Shown: positions 1 to 13,340 of the stretch, piece by piece
How the letters are laid out: every line of letters starts with the position of its first letter
Position numbering within the stretch: position 1 is the first letter of the stretch
NCBI GenBank assembly: GCA_964020975.1
Contig: OZ026628.1
Location: 13,179,331 to 13,243,330 of the forward strand
Length of the DNA stretch: 64,000 nucleotides
Source of the DNA: Hermodice carunculata
Taxonomy: Eukaryota; Annelida; Polychaeta; Eunicida; Amphinomidae
Direction of reading: 5' to 3'
Position numbers and translations under genes: made by a program
Notes under the pieces: model-generated
The model's input: the letters and a program-made list of their open reading frames with translations, nothing else
Told to the model about the DNA's origin: nothing
The model's database searches: none

Positions 1-1467
1 CATTGAATGTGTATAAGGATGTGCGTACAGTTTCTTTATTTTGCTGTTCCAGGTTTTTTGTTACTTTCTTTGAGAAGACGTGGTGGTTCTGAAAGGACTT
101 TTGTTAAAGGCTGCAGTAATCCGTAGCAAGTCTGATCACCATGCTTCTCCAAGGAAGCCTGGGATTTCTTTGACATTCAGCTGGTCCGTTGAGCTATCTT
201 GGCCTGGGGAGTTTGGTATTACTTGTCAGTTAACAGCTGTGCCAGTTGGTCCAGGGTGGCCAGAGAATGGCTGTACTTGTCCCCAAATTGGAGGCTAAGT
301 ACATCCTACAAATGGTCAAATGGGGGGCAGGTCAAGAGATCAAGCTAACTATGGTATTACTCAATGCTGGGTTGTGCAGTGAGTGTCCAGGTTTACTAAT
401 GCATCTTTTTGCTGCTACAAAAGGCTCCCACCATCTCTGTACTGCTGACTTTGGGCACCCTATTCACCTGCAACCTTACCCCGGAAAAGACCAGCCCCTA
501 CATACAAATGGTCTTGTTCGGAGAGCTATAAGTAGCCGCCACGCGATGTCATTATGGATTGCCAATGATCTTTGTGGTGCCAATTAACCATTATAATGCC
601 ATAGCCACTCCAATATCAGACACACTTTTGCCATCTTTGTGGCTGTTATCTCATTTCCAGGATATTTGTTTTTTCGGCGACCACTCAGGCATACTGTTTG
701 CTACCCAGTTATGCACAATAACAGTCCATATAACAATCATGTTTTCTACACAAACAAATTATAAAAAAGAAACCATGTTAAGGAAAATGGGGATGAGTTT
801 TTTATTTTTTCATTTGATTTATTCGATTTTTGGTCTGTTTGTTTGTTTCTTTTTTTTCAATTATCGGTCAGATGTTTGTTTTTGCAGGAAAACCCCACGT
901 TTACTGTCGACCTCTGAACGAACCCAGTGTAATAATTTTTGTGGTTTTACTATGTGTGTCTGTTTATTGTCTTGTTATATGTCTCTGTTATCAACACATT
1001 ACAAAATGAATAGCCAGTGTATATTCATATTTTGACAACATACTGGAATATCTTACTGCAAGGTCATATTTCCCCAAAACTATCATAACTTTTCCGCCAT
1101 CAAAGTCCCCTCTCACACAATTGTGGACTTGTCTTTTTTGAGTGAAAAGTGGCAGGATTGACATTTATGGAGAAATAAGTGAGTGTTTCAGTTCAGTCTG
1201 TTGACGCCACTCAAATTCAAAATTAACAATGCCATGGGCCACCACATCCTTACTTTCCTCTGATCGTTCAGCAATAAACAATGCATAAGGTTGACCATGT
1301 CCATTATGTAACCCAATATTTCAAAACATTTGTTCATCACAATTGTAACATATGGCTTTATGGAACATAGTGGCATATACTGCAGAAAAGAAGAACGAAA
1401 GCAGCACATTATTTTCATATAAATAAATTTGCACATATATACACTCGAGCGCACACACAGTCACGTG
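1..1467. other. No recognisable gene
   Basis: Short open frames occur on both strands but none shows a family motif, splice pattern or composition that I can defend. The first 600 bases are less AT-rich than what follows and may be an old coding or transposon relic, but no frame is recognisable. Confidence 0.4.
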
Positions 1468-1858
1468 TATATCCTTGTACAGAAAAACACGACCCATTTT
1501 TATAAATTTCAAACCCAACAATGACAGCAAAGCGATTCCAGAGTTACCAAGGCATCAACATACATCTTCCATTGCCATAGCATCAACATACATTTTCTAA
1601 TACCAATGTAAAGAAACAAATTTCACTCCTGACTTGAGACAGGCAGTCATCCATAAAAGGCAACTGGTGGTTTTAAACCGGTCCTCTCAACCTTTGAAAT
1701 ATTCTTCAGTAACTACAGACTGTAGTGTTCCCAAAACGTATAGGCCTAACCGTCCAAAATCCAAACTCTTGTGCCAAAAATAAAAAAGAGAGACTTGGTA
1801 GGCCTATCACCTTTTAGTTCTCCTGACTGGTTAGTCAGCTAAGTTTACAGAAAAAAGT
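1468..1858. repeat. Left arm of a long inverted repeat
   Basis: This arm matches the reverse complement of about 3,000-3,315 over most of its length. Shared blocks include 'acagaaaaacacgaccca', 'aatgacagcaaa', 'aataccaatgtaa', 'cctctcaacctttgaaata' and 'ctacagact'. Two short insertions (near 1,567-1,596 and 1,640-1,680) interrupt it relative to the other arm. The pair looks like the ends of a foldback-type or non-autonomous element; no transposase is seen between the arms. Confidence 0.7.
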
Positions 1859-2999
1859 AGAAACTAGGCCTACATCGTATACATATATTCACTGACACTG
1901 AAATAGAATAGATTAACAACCTCTTTTCCTTTTTATTATTTTCATATTTGTGGATTGATTACATGTAAATAAATGAAACTAGGGTTTAATAAGGATTGCA
2001 GCAACATGCATATATAGATACTCACATATATAGACATATGCATACATGCATCATTAGGTATGCTTTTTATTTATTTTTTTTTTCGAAGAACTCTTTGGAT
2101 ATGCCAAGAACAGTACATTTGTGGAAGCTCTAGCCCTAAGATGTTTAAAAAGAAAATTGGAGGCCTGTGTCAGTCTTTTGTTCAGCTTACCTTCTATGCA
2201 CAGATTGATGTGGCCTTGTTCAGTTCAGAAAGACATCAAGATACTTTTGTTAAAGATCATTACCGTGGACAGCATGAGCATATCGCTTACTGAATTTTCT
2301 GAAGATTGACAATTAATTAATGATCAATTTATCACAACACCACCCTGTAGTGAACACATTTTGTGGAAATCACTTTCATGTACATTTTCGAAACTTCTCA
2401 AAAGGATCCAACTGATAAATTGGGAGGAAAGTTCACAAAAAGTTAAAAAAAAAAAAAAAAAACCAAAACAATTGATGGGCCAAGTGTTGAAAAAAAAATC
2501 AGGTTTAGAGATCGCTAAAAGTGTTCCTGTGTAATTTTGGGGCAATTGGTTTCCTGTTGCTTAGGAGATTTTTTACCATTAATCCGAAAAAAACAGGGAA
2601 AATTGAAAAAAACAAGAGAACCATGACAGTTCTGTGCTCACCTGATCTTACCTGCATAAACTGATGTACTCCTGTGAACGTCACAATTATATCATAGACA
2701 CCTTGGTTCAAGACCATCATGTCTGAAGAGGATCCAACTGATGGTTTCGGGTAAAAGCCAAGCAACAAAATGGGTACTAATAGAAAAAAAAGTAGCAGCA
2801 CGACATATTTAACAGATAAAGTTATTGTTGGGTTTGAAATTTATTAATATAAGTAATGTTTCCCTACAATTTGATAAACACTTCATTTCGTATGTTGTGC
2901 TGTGGGCTGTGTTCTCCGATTTATAGTTATAATGGAGGAAGAGTGTGTTTATAATGTTCCAAATTCATAAGTATCACAAAAACAATGTAGGCCTCCTTT
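1859..2999. other. Spacer between inverted-repeat arms
   Basis: About 1.1 kb of AT-rich sequence lies between the two arms. It contains an A-tract near 2,446-2,462 and short open frames at 2,060-2,309 with no recognised family. It may be the interior of the element or unrelated sequence. Confidence 0.4.
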
Positions 3000-3315
3000 T
3001 TTTATTTAGCTGTAAACTCAGCTGACTGACAAGTCAGGGGAAATAAAAATGACAGGCCTACCAGGTCTCTGTACATTTTTTGACAGATGTAATAAAATTT
3101 GGGTTTTGAGTTGTTAGGCCTGTATATTCTGTAAAAGCTGTAGTCTGTAGTTAGTGAAAAGTATTTCAAAGGTTGAGAGGACGTCAAGTACGGAGTGAAA
3201 TTTGTTTCCTTACATTGGTATTGGAAGATGAATGGTGATGCCTTGAAAACTCTGAAATCCTTTTGCTGTCATTGGAATTTATGAATATGGGTCATGTTTT
3301 TTCTGTACCTTAAGG
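3000..3315. repeat. Right arm of the long inverted repeat
   Basis: This is the reverse-complement partner of the arm at 1,468-1,858. It carries the word 'aggcctaccaggtctctgta', which also appears in weaker form near 15,575-15,640, so the family is dispersed. About 250 bases of ordinary AT-rich sequence follow. Confidence 0.7.
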
Positions 3316-3762
3316 TATAGGGTTCCCAAGAAGTGTCCATGTAAAGTTTCAAAGTTATTGCCCAGGTGGGTTTGAAAAGGATGTTTTTTGTTTTTTGTTT
3401 TTTTTTCTTTTTTAGGTTTAAAAAAAAATGAAAAAATCATTAGACCATAACCATTTGAACAAGCTTGGTAGAAACCACCCAAGGTACATCCCCAACAAAT
3501 TGGACATAAATCTAGTTGAAATGTGAAAGAGTTGAAAGTTTGGAAATCCATTGCAATTCCCATTGACTAATATGGTAATCAAACGGAATGTATGAATTAT
3601 CTAGCAAGTACCCGAAATGAAAAAAGTTCCTTCAGTATCAGGGGTCCAGACTATCATGTAAAACAGATGTAAGACAGTTCAATGACAGGGCAGATTACAT
3701 CAAAAAGAAGGAATAATGTGAACTGTGTCCTTCTAGTTCACAGCATCCCAAAATGGATGCAT

Positions 3763-3764
<2 letters not shown>

Positions 3765-3842
<78 letters not shown>

Positions 3843-3863
3843 TGTATGTATGTACTTATATAT

Positions 3864-3954
<91 letters not shown>

Positions 3955-3975
3955 CATATATATATATATATATAT

Positions 3976-4031
<56 letters not shown>
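3765..4031. repeat. Compound (AC)n/(AT)n/(ATAC)n microsatellite
   Basis: A CA tract passes into long TA runs with TACATA interruptions. It generates artificial Tyr-Ile/Tyr-Thr frames on both strands, which are not genes. Confidence 0.97.
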
Positions 4032-4034
<3 letters not shown>

Positions 4035-4337
4035 GTCACTCATTCATTTCAAAATACAACAATCTGTTATTACTGCAGTTATTGAAAACAAAGTGCAAAA
4101 ACTATAACACAGTTTTAAGTGAAAACTAAAACTTGACTAATATGGTAATCAAACGGAATGTATGAATTATCTAGCAAGTACCCGAAATGAAAAAAAGTTC
4201 CTTGAGTATCAGGGGTCCAGACTATCATGTAAAACAGATGTAAGACAGTTCAATGACAGGGCAGATTACATCAAAAAGAAGGAATAATGTGAACTGTGTC
4301 CTTCTAGTTCACAGCATCCCAAAATGGATGCATTATA

Positions 4338-4352
4338 TACACACACATATAT

Positions 4353-4401
<49 letters not shown>

Positions 4402-4404
4402 TAT

Positions 4405-4462
<58 letters not shown>

Positions 4463-4466
4463 TTAT

Positions 4467-4508
<42 letters not shown>
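4338..4508. repeat. (AT)n microsatellite, second copy of the tract
   Basis: This is the TA tract inside the second half of the 570-bp duplication, with two 'tttatatacatg' interruptions. It has diverged in length and pattern from the first tract. Confidence 0.95.
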
Positions 4509-4511
<3 letters not shown>

Positions 4512-4603
4512 GTCACTCATTCATTTCAAAATACAACAATCTGTTATTATTGCAGTTATTGAAAACAAAGTGTAAAAACTATGACACAGTTTTAAGTGAA
4601 AAC

Positions 4604-5471
4604 TCCTATTTAATCTGCCATTGTGTGCTTTTACAGATATCTGGCCTTCAGTGTGACTTAAGCATTTACCATATGACAGCTAGCCTCAATTGTCAATCAG
4701 ACCGTATTGAGTGATCCAATCACCATTCACCCTTGTGTTTATTTACACATATTTCAAAACCTGATTAAAATAGATTCTGCGGTGCTTTTTGTATTCATAA
4801 ATACGTTTTGTCGGCCATAATTTTGACTCGACCGACACTGATATCCCAGCTGCTCTCCCATTAGCTTCGAGTGTTCAGAGCCAATGAGAGGGTACCAGGG
4901 GTACAAGTCTGTGGGCATTTGATATGTTTACAATTTTCACAAAATGCTTATTTCTGGTCTCTCACAGATGAACACTCAATTATCTATCTATTTCAATCTA
5001 GCATGTGAAATTTCCGATATTTAGGGTACCTGAGACAAACAGGCGAGCAAAGATATCGCTAACATATCACGATCTTAGAAAATAATGGTGACAGCATGGG
5101 GAATGATAGGTTGTATATGACTACCACAGCGTCTCAGCCTATTATTAAAATTTGAACATACAGAGTACGTCTACTACAGAATACATGTATGTGGATAGCC
5201 CTTACATTTTCCTTTAAGTTACTGAGTTTATGTTGTGAAGCGGAAATAAGCAGATCATATTGTTGCGAAATTTAGTATATTTATCTAATGGCTGAAATCA
5301 ATGTTCTTTAAAGCATAGCTATATTTCTCTCCTATAATTATTCGGACCATTTACACAACTGTCGAGTCTATCGGCTACAGAGTTGTGGTTTTCTGTGACC
5401 TCAATAAAGTATAGTTGTGTAGTCATATTGTGAAAGAAATACTTTCATGCAATGAATTCTGCTACTCGTTC

Positions 5472-5474
<3 letters not shown>
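4604..5474. other. No gene; contains a dispersed repeat
   Basis: No coding region is recognised. The stretch around 5,050-5,160 (including 'atggtgacagcatggggaatg' reduced to its core 'gactaccacagcg') matches about 18,715-18,840 in this window in the same orientation, so a moderately diverged dispersed repeat is present. Confidence 0.5.
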
Positions 5475-5531
<57 letters not shown>

Positions 5532-5586
5532 TATATAAATATATAAAATATTCCTTGGTGGGGTCTAACCTCCCCCCCCCCCCCCC
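5475..5586. repeat. (AT)n microsatellite followed by a 16-base C tract
   Basis: A TA run covers 5,475-5,530. A pure C homopolymer of about 16 bases lies near 5,571-5,586. Confidence 0.95.
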
Positions 5587-6272
5587 GACAGTTATTGCCT
5601 GAGGCACCCGTCCCGCTGACTTGTTTTGCATCAGATTGAATGACAAGTCCAATTACCCTTTGACAAACAGGTCCCAATGATGTCTTGATATACCCATCAG
5701 TATAGAGCTTCCATTACAACATCCGTGATGTACTTGACACATAAATATACTGAAGCAGATAACGCCAAAGCTTTCTCCAGGTCATGCCTTTGATAGAAAG
5801 TTGGTGCATACATATGTGTAGGCTCACATGCAGCATGATTTCCAAGGAGTATTTCAGTGTCGCAAATTGTAGTGCATTTGGCCTGTGTTACTTATTGGCA
5901 AAATAATTTCAATTCTGAAGTGCTGCAAGTTATTTCATAAAACTGTCGCTGTATGTACGTTTGATTAGGTATAAAAAGTCTATATATTCTATATTCGTAA
6001 TTGGAATGACAATACAGTTTGACTGCATCCACAATTTATCCAAGGTCATAAAATTAAATGGCAACGCAAGTCATTATATCAGACGATTATACAGCAATGC
6101 TCTGGATTAAACGTATGTTGTAAATGCAGGTTACACCAGTACCACTTGCTTGAGCTAAAGGAGGAAAAGGGTGTACCAAGTTAAAAGACGGTGCGTGGAT
6201 CCTGCACATGGAATGGTACAAAATACAGTGACATAAGAACATAAGTATTGACTGTCATTATTGGCTGTGGAA
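5587..6272. other. No recognisable gene
   Basis: This is AT-rich sequence with stops in all frames. It precedes the 3' tail of the minus-strand LINE. Confidence 0.4.
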
Positions 6273-7455
6273 CACCAGACTCAGACTCAGACTTAGACTC
6301 AGACCTAATTTTATTTGACTGATAATAAAATCATATAGGCAGATAATACAATACAAATTTGTAAACAAATATATGACTTACAGGAAAGGGAAGGGGGTAT
6401 TTCAAGCCAAAAAGTCAGAATGAATCCCGCTAAGGATATTCAATCCGCTATCGCGAGGGCCACTTTTAGGTATGTTCACATGAAGTGTGAATATATTTAT
6501 ATAGTCGTAAACATTGTTCACAAATAGAAGTGCAGATGAAAGTCGATCAAATATTAACCATAATATTACACAAAGAACCGAAGTGCAAAATGTAAGTCAA
6601 TCAATTATAATTACAGACAAAACAATTTGTTGTGGTGAAGATTTAGAGTACTTATTGATAAGGATTTTTTTATACAATTGGAGAAACCATAGTAAGAATG
6701 GGTTATGACTTTTTCTTTTATATTTTGTGGCAACTATTTTAGTATTCCAGGGATATGATAACGAATACAGTTCTTGGTGGAGGCTTTTAAAGTGAGGGGA
6801 TGACGAGGAATGTGTCGATGTCGGGTGTTATGCGTATGGGTAATTGGTAAGGGAGCAAACATGGTATCAAATGATTTTGGTTGTATCTATGGTAGAATTT
6901 CAGTGCTTTTATATACTATAGATCCTGGACCGTTAGTAAGTTAAATTGTTTAAAAATGAATTCGGTATGTGCATAGCAAGTTGAACAACTGAAAAGGCGG
7001 ATTGCTTCCTTTTGTAATGTTACAACTCGATCACATGAATAGCACCAAGCAAGAATAGAATAATTAAGATGTGGCAGGAGCAAAGAGTTACCTATCATAC
7101 GAGAGAGTTTCCTTGATACTTTATTAATATGGGCTTTTCAGTTAATATTTTCATGTATCATGAGTCCCGGGAAGTTGAATTCGGTTGTTTTTTCTATGGA
7201 AATGTTATTAATTGATAAATTAATGTTTAGACTGAGTTTACGTTGTGGAAAATGAAAGATCATGTATCTGATTGATATTTAGGGATAGTTTATCTAATAC
7301 AAGCCGGCTGTGTGCTTTATCTTGCTCAAAATTAATATGTGCTGAGAGATTTTCAGTATTACATTCACTGTTGAAATGAAAGGAGCATCGAAAATTTATG
7401 AGGGTTGTGTCATCAGCTTAGAGAATAGCAGTAAATTTTGAGGAGGCCAGATACA

Positions 7456-7456
7456 T

Positions 7457-7512
<56 letters not shown>
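7456..7512. repeat. (TA)n microsatellite inside the LINE RT
   Basis: The TA run lies exactly where the RT frame should read 'LFI-YINDM'. The flanking residues still read 'GPPLFI' on one side and 'DMYLASSKFTAIL' on the other. Confidence 0.95.
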
Positions 7513-7514
<2 letters not shown>

Positions 7515-8319
7515 GAAAAGAGGGGGACCAAAAATTGAACCCTGTGGTTAACCTGAAGCAAAAGGTTATGATTCAAATTGCACGCCATCATATTCGACAA
7601 ATTAAAGTATATTAGTCAAGTAACCTTTGAACCAATTCAAAGCAGTACCACGTATTCCATAGTAGTTTAATTTACGAAGAATAGTGTCATGATCCAAGGT
7701 ATCAAATGCCTTTGACAGGTCAAGATAAATATTTATGGGTATTTTTTCAGGAATCAAAAAGTTGGTTGGGTTCTGTATATGAATTCTAGTGTAGCTATTT
7801 CAGTAGAGTCTAACTGTTTCAACCCATGTTGTCTGTTATAAAACAAATTGTTTGTAGTGAAACAATCATATAGTTGACATTAGACAGTTTTTCAAAGACT
7901 TTGTGAGAGCGGGAACAAGTGAGATTGGTCTATAATTATCATACCTGAAATTATTCCCTTTTTATGCACAGGTATCACTTTTGAAAACATTAATTTATTA
8001 GGGAAAATGCCAGTGACTAACGACTGGTTAATGATTAGCGTCAGAGGCTGAACCAAAGTATGACTAATGCCTTTGAGAAGTTTCGTTGATAATAAATCAT
8101 GGCCGGAGCTCGTTTTAGGCTTCAACTTATTGAAAATCGTTTTAACGCCATTAAAAGACACTGGAGAAAGAAAACCACGTTGTCATTTTGATTGGTAAGA
8201 AGAGTAGTAAAGGCTGGTACATTAGTTGATTTTGGTTCAGAAGCTAATTCATTGAAACATTTGGCTATTTCTATCTTTGTATGACGTTTGCGTGCCATCC
8301 ACTTTGAAAAACTGTGGGA

Positions 8320-8450
<131 letters not shown>

Positions 8451-10744
8451 TTATTTTTATTTATACTGAGAATTGACCTGATAGTGTCCCAAGTGTTCCT
8501 AATGTCGTTTTTGAATTTATCAAATTGGTAATGATAATAGTTTCGCTTACATTGACGGATAGTTTTATCCAGGAGGCACTTGTAAGTCTTTATGTTCAGT
8601 TTGATAGCTTGATGTTGATAGGATTCAGGTTTAGTACACTTTAATTCGCGGCATAAATTATCTTTATATTTCATGGATCGCAGAATACTATTTGTCACCC
8701 AAGGTGAGATTGTATGTTTAAATTTGTAAAATTTCACAGTTTTGATAGGCAAATGCTTCCCCATGGCATGCCGTATGATGCCCACCATTTTTTAATTTTT
8801 TATTTGGATTTGAATTTGAATCTTGGATTAAAAAAATTCAATTATACTAGTGTTATTTATTTTAATGTAGAAATCCTCACAGCCTCAACGTCATGCTTCT
8901 GAACTTGTAAATATATGGGAGGGCCTTGTGAATTTGTTTTTTGATTCAGGCAGACAAAATAAGAAAGGTGATCCGATATATTAGTAAAAATAATGCCGGA
9001 CCGGATGACTTTGTAGCATGGGCGAAATTACAGAAACTATTACCAATTATTTGTGCACGTTTCTCTGCAAAACGAGTTGGTAATTTTGGGTCGAAAAATC
9101 GTTGTTGAGCATTAAGTCTAAAAAATCTGAGGATTTTTTCCTTATATTTGTTTTCAGCATGTCAATATTTTCGTCACCTACAATCATTTTGTGGAATCAT
9201 TCATTTGATGGAATCGATAATATAGGTACCATGTCATTAATGAAAGATTCAATATCCTCATTTCTGTCTCTTGGAGGTCGGTGCACATTACACAAGGTGT
9301 CTTTTTGTTTCAACCCATCACCAGTTATATCTAAAATCGGCCATCCCATAATCTGTTAGGGGAATATAAGTCTCGAACGACAAACTGAAATTGTTTATGT
9401 AGATATATTAAGCAGCCTCCATGAGAGTTGCAGGTCGCGGGTAAATGAACAGATGTATAAATACTCAAATCAGTTGTGACATGTCGCAATTCTCGCTGTC
9501 AACCCAAGTTTCCTGGAAGCAACTGGCACTGAATTCAAAATGATTTTTTTTTGGAAATTCCATCCAGTAAAATTTCAAATTGGTCAAGTTTACTGTTAAA
9601 ACAATAAGCATTTGGGCCTAAAACAAAGAAAAGGGTGGAATGAAATTTTTTTAGTTACTGGTGTCAACATAGGGGGAGTCGGATGCAATATATAATGCAT
9701 TGTCCAAATAACATTATGTAATAATTCATTGAGGTTATTTTTAGAGATGCCACCAACATGTTTGAGTACATTATGGACTAAGACCTCGCAACCCACTGGA
9801 TTCAAATATTACCAAAATTCCCCAAAAGCACCATGTATAGCAAAGTCGGCAGTCTGACGATGTAACCAATTCACTGAGCTGATAATTGTAGAACCTGAAA
9901 TTTGCTCTTGAATAAAAAACAGTGCAACGGGGATGTAGACTGTACACTTTTATTAGGAAACGTAGAAATAGAGAATACACACCTGGATATAGGTCTAAAG
10001 CAGGGATGTGTGCTATCCCTGATTTTGTTTGCCATGTATATTAGGGAGCTGGGGGACCAGTTAATGGAGTGTAATAAGGGAATAAAGGTAGGTGACCTGA
10101 CAATTCCAGGTCTATTTTCTGCAGATGACATTGTACTCATGACAGAGTCCCAGAACGAACTGCAAGAAAAGCTGAACATAGCACGGAAATACGGGAATAA
10201 ATGGAGGCTAGAATTTAGTAAGGATAAGTAAGTGATGACTCTTGGGAAGAAACCAGATAGGAATAAAAAAAGGAAAATTGGGCAGTCCCCAATACCAGAA
10301 GGTAGGGAACAGTGAATCGAAATTGGGGAGGTTGATGAGTATGAATACTAAGGTGTTAAGATACAAACAACAGGTAAATGCATGTTCAGGTATCAGGTGG
10401 AGAAGATTTAACAGAAAGTGAACTGTACAAAAAGAATGATTAAAGCTACTGCACTGAGCAGTTTCAACAGAGCATACACAGCAAGGGATTTATGGGATAG
10501 AGTTGTAATACCAGGGATGATGTATGGCTTAGATGTGATTTAAAGAACTGAGGGAGATATCCAAGTAATGGACAAAGTACTGAATAAGATGGGGAAATGG
10601 ATACTGGGAGCACCACCATGAGCAGCAACAGAAGCTTTAGTACTGGGGGTATTTACAATCAGTAAATGCAGACAGGTTGTAAAGCCCCACTCCAAAACTC
10701 TATATGCGCAAAGGATTTCTTCTAAATGGAGTAGATGTTACACA

Positions 10745-11805
10745 AGGTTTAATAAATGTTGAATAGGCTTGTTTTTCATACTCAGGTTCGTGTTGTTGTC
10801 TATTGTCCAACAATCTTCATAAGGACCTGTACAGATCAGAAGTAACACCTTTGCTTGGCTGTTATGGCAATAGGTTTTTTGTTGTCCAGTAACGTCTCCA
10901 TCATCAGCACTGTACCATACATATGTAAGCCAGTCTTGCCTACCATGAATGCTCTGCTTAGCTGTGCTCTCTAGCTCAGTCTCTCCCCAACTGCTGTTAA
11001 TAGGATGTAGACAGCCCCTTTTATATTCTTATTCTGTACTTCCTGACCCAACAATAGTTGTTTTCCACTTGTTTGTGCCAGTGTAAACTGCTCCTATCTA
11101 GATATAAGCAGTTATCACTAGTTTGACCCAGATAAAACTAGTCCAGTCTAAATATTTGTAAACACTTTTGAAATCCCATTTCTAAATGTTACCATCAGCT
11201 AGCGCCATCTAGCTGTAATTTTATAACACTTTTATTGCTTTTGAACTTCCTGTTTATAACTTCCTGTTGTACTTGATTACCCTTTATAACAAAATCAAGA
11301 ACTTCAATGGAATAATTATATTCACCAGAATCTGTACCAAATAAGCATTATTATGCTGTGCTTTGTTTTGCCCTATTTCATATATAATTCAAGTTATCCT
11401 TTCTCAAAGTCTATGATCTTAGTGACCTGCCTGTCCATCACATTTTGACACATTGTTTTGCAATGCAGCATCAGCAACATGACTCATGGTAGGATACTGG
11501 TCTGATAAACCAGTTCTGTTTACCAGTCTTACTTGTTTTCTGTTTACTAGTCCTACTTGTTTTTCTGTTTACCAGTCCTACTTGTTTTTCTGTTTACCAG
11601 TCCTTCTTGTTGGACCTGCGCCAACTTTATCAGTGTGTAATATTATCCATTCCTCAGTTGTTTATTGTGTTAAATGGATGCTTGCTAGTTATGTCTGTAT
11701 ACTTCCCAGTCCTGTATATTATACCTACCCATTGTTACCCTCATTGTTAACCACATATTGTCTTTCATTACACTATTACATACAAAAGTTTTATGACTGA
11801 TTTCT
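10745..11805. other. About 1 kb inserted within the plus-strand LINE
   Basis: LINE homology stops after the block near 10,740 and resumes near 11,813. The intervening sequence shows no coding motif. I could not define terminal repeats, so its identity is open; a diverged LINE segment cannot be excluded. Confidence 0.4.
11514..11612. repeat. 25-bp minisatellite, four copies
   Basis: The unit 'ctgtttaccagtcctacttg' plus four or five T is repeated four times with one or two changes per copy. Confidence 0.9.
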
Positions 11806-12839
11806 CTGTTGAGTGGACAGAGAAACAGGCATGAACTTTACAAGGCGGTGCAGGAAGGTTAACAGTGAAGTAGTCAAGGAACAAACAAGATGGGTCAAAG
11901 ATATAAATAAGTTGGCAGAGAGATACGAATTGAAAGGATATGATAAGGTTGAAAACTGGAAAGTGCATATAAGTAGGACTGTTACAGAGGGCTGGAAGGA
12001 AGACTGGAAAAGATCAGTCAGGGAAAAGGGTCATTAAAAGCATACAAGGCACTAGAAAAACCAAAGAAAAGTGTGTGTTGGGATAGAGGGAAGGGATCCA
12101 GGCTTCATTTTCAAAGTAGGGCAGGAGTGATCAATCTATAAAGAGAAAACAGAAGTGGACTACAGGTAGTAATGGTATATGTAAGGTGTGTAGACAAGAG
12201 GCAGATGAGACAGTTGATCACTGGCTCTTCTGGTGTGATGCATATAGAGAAATCAGAGAAGAATTTTTCAGAAAGTGCCACAGGGAAGGCTATAATAACA
12301 AGGGTCTAGAAGAGGTTCAGTGTTTAGAGGAAGAAGAACGTGTAGCATGGGTTTAAGTTTGAAGGGTGGCTTTCTGGGAGGCAGGAAAGGCACTAAAAGT
12401 GTACAGGACAACCTGGTAGGGTGCTGGGAGAAAATAAATGAATTGATAGGGCTTGATAGCAACAGGGTAAATTAGAATCTTAGAATGCAGGGAGGAAAGG
12501 GAATGGTGGTAGCCCTTATAAGGCCCCCCGTGGGATCCCCCATGGGAAATGCCTGAGCCTTAGAGGCGGGGATAGGCTGTATGAGGGAAGGTTTTTCTGT
12601 CTTTTTATCGAGGTGGGCGACTTCAAGCGATGAGTGTTGGGGGATATATCCAGGGCCAGGGGCCCACCACAGCTGTGACAGGGTGTGTGTGGGACTCTTT
12701 GCCTCGGCTCTGGTCCTGGTAAACATGACTGCATGGGCTGATTAGGATAACCATGGTTTCCTCCATCTCATCTGTTTTTTTCCCCCTTTTTTCCTAGGCC
12801 ACCTGTTTCATGAGGGATAACGACGCATAAGCGGAAAGC

Positions 12840-13340
12840 CACAGTAATATTATAGAGGGAGTAAAGTTATGGCAGAGAAAACGTGTAGACTCTCATACGT
12901 CTATACCACCATACAAAAATAGAAACAAAAGAAAAAAATACATGTAATATGTGGTAACAGCGGGTTACCCCAATAGGAGAGGATGGTAATCAAAGCATAC
13001 TAGATTAATAATGTAGGATTGGAAGAAAGAAACAAGAAAAAAATAGAAAAAAAAACCCAACAACCGTGATTCATCCATAAAAAAGCCACTCGCGCACTCC
13101 ACGCCCATTGACGCAGAAAACAGCAACGAACATCCATCTTGAGCAAAACATGTAGTCAACTATATGGAGACCTGGGGCCTGCCTCTCAGATGCCCCCCAC
13201 CCCCCGCCCGTGGCCAACACATCCATTACTGAGAAACAGTGATAGGTATATCGGCCGCAGCTCGCAGCAAAGCCCCCGAGAAACAGGCACCAGCATTTTC
13301 ACGCCATTAGGTAAGAATCCTCAGAATTACATGGTATAAT
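12840..13340. repeat. Dispersed repeat, first copy
   Basis: The 'ccaccatacaaaaatagaaac' core near 12,907 and the 'gccgcag...acaggc...cattaggtaag' portion near 13,254-13,335 match 13,700-13,950 in the same order. An unrelated block of about 330 bases separates the two halves in this copy. The family is unknown. Confidence 0.55.

Larger units (their letters stand above)
3563..4603. repeat. Two-copy 570-bp tandem duplication
   Basis: The string 'ttgactaatatggtaatc' starts at 3,563 and again at 4,133, and sequence after each start is nearly identical up to the embedded microsatellite and again after it. The period is 570 bp. The second copy is shorter because its TA/CA tract differs in length. 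The arms match almost base for base, so the duplication is recent. Confidence 0.9.
9890..12770 (+). mobile_element. 5'-truncated plus-strand LINE with RT and C-terminal zinc knuckle
   Basis: The frame at 9,902-10,231 reads 'DIGLKQGCVLSLILFAMYI', then 'GIKVGDLTIPGLFSADDIVL' and 'KWRLEFSKDK'. These are RT motifs with a [FY]xADD-type box. Later blocks follow in the same direction: 'AYTARDLWDRVVIPGMMYGL' near 10,470 and 'WVKDINKLAERYELKGY' near 11,890. About 12,180-12,270 carries a C-x2-C-x11-H-x4-C knuckle, 'CKVCRQEADETVDHW', followed by 'DAYREIREEFF'. A GC-richer 3' untranslated region runs to about 12,770. The 5' part is missing, the coding region has several breaks, and about 1 kb of foreign sequence separates RT from the C-terminus. 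It differs clearly from the minus-strand LINE next door. The clade is not assigned. Confidence 0.8.

Noticed and set aside
80-587. Open frames at the left edge
   Set aside because: No motif, no splice support, and overlapping frames of similar quality; may be a transposon relic but cannot be named.
3682-4107. Long open frames of Ile-Tyr/Thr-His repeats on both strands
   Set aside because: They are translations of the TA/CA microsatellite; the same applies to 4,324-4,714, 34,314-34,587 and 43,761-44,138.
9871-10179. 102-codon minus-strand frame
   Set aside because: Antisense shadow of the plus-strand LINE RT at 9,902-10,231.
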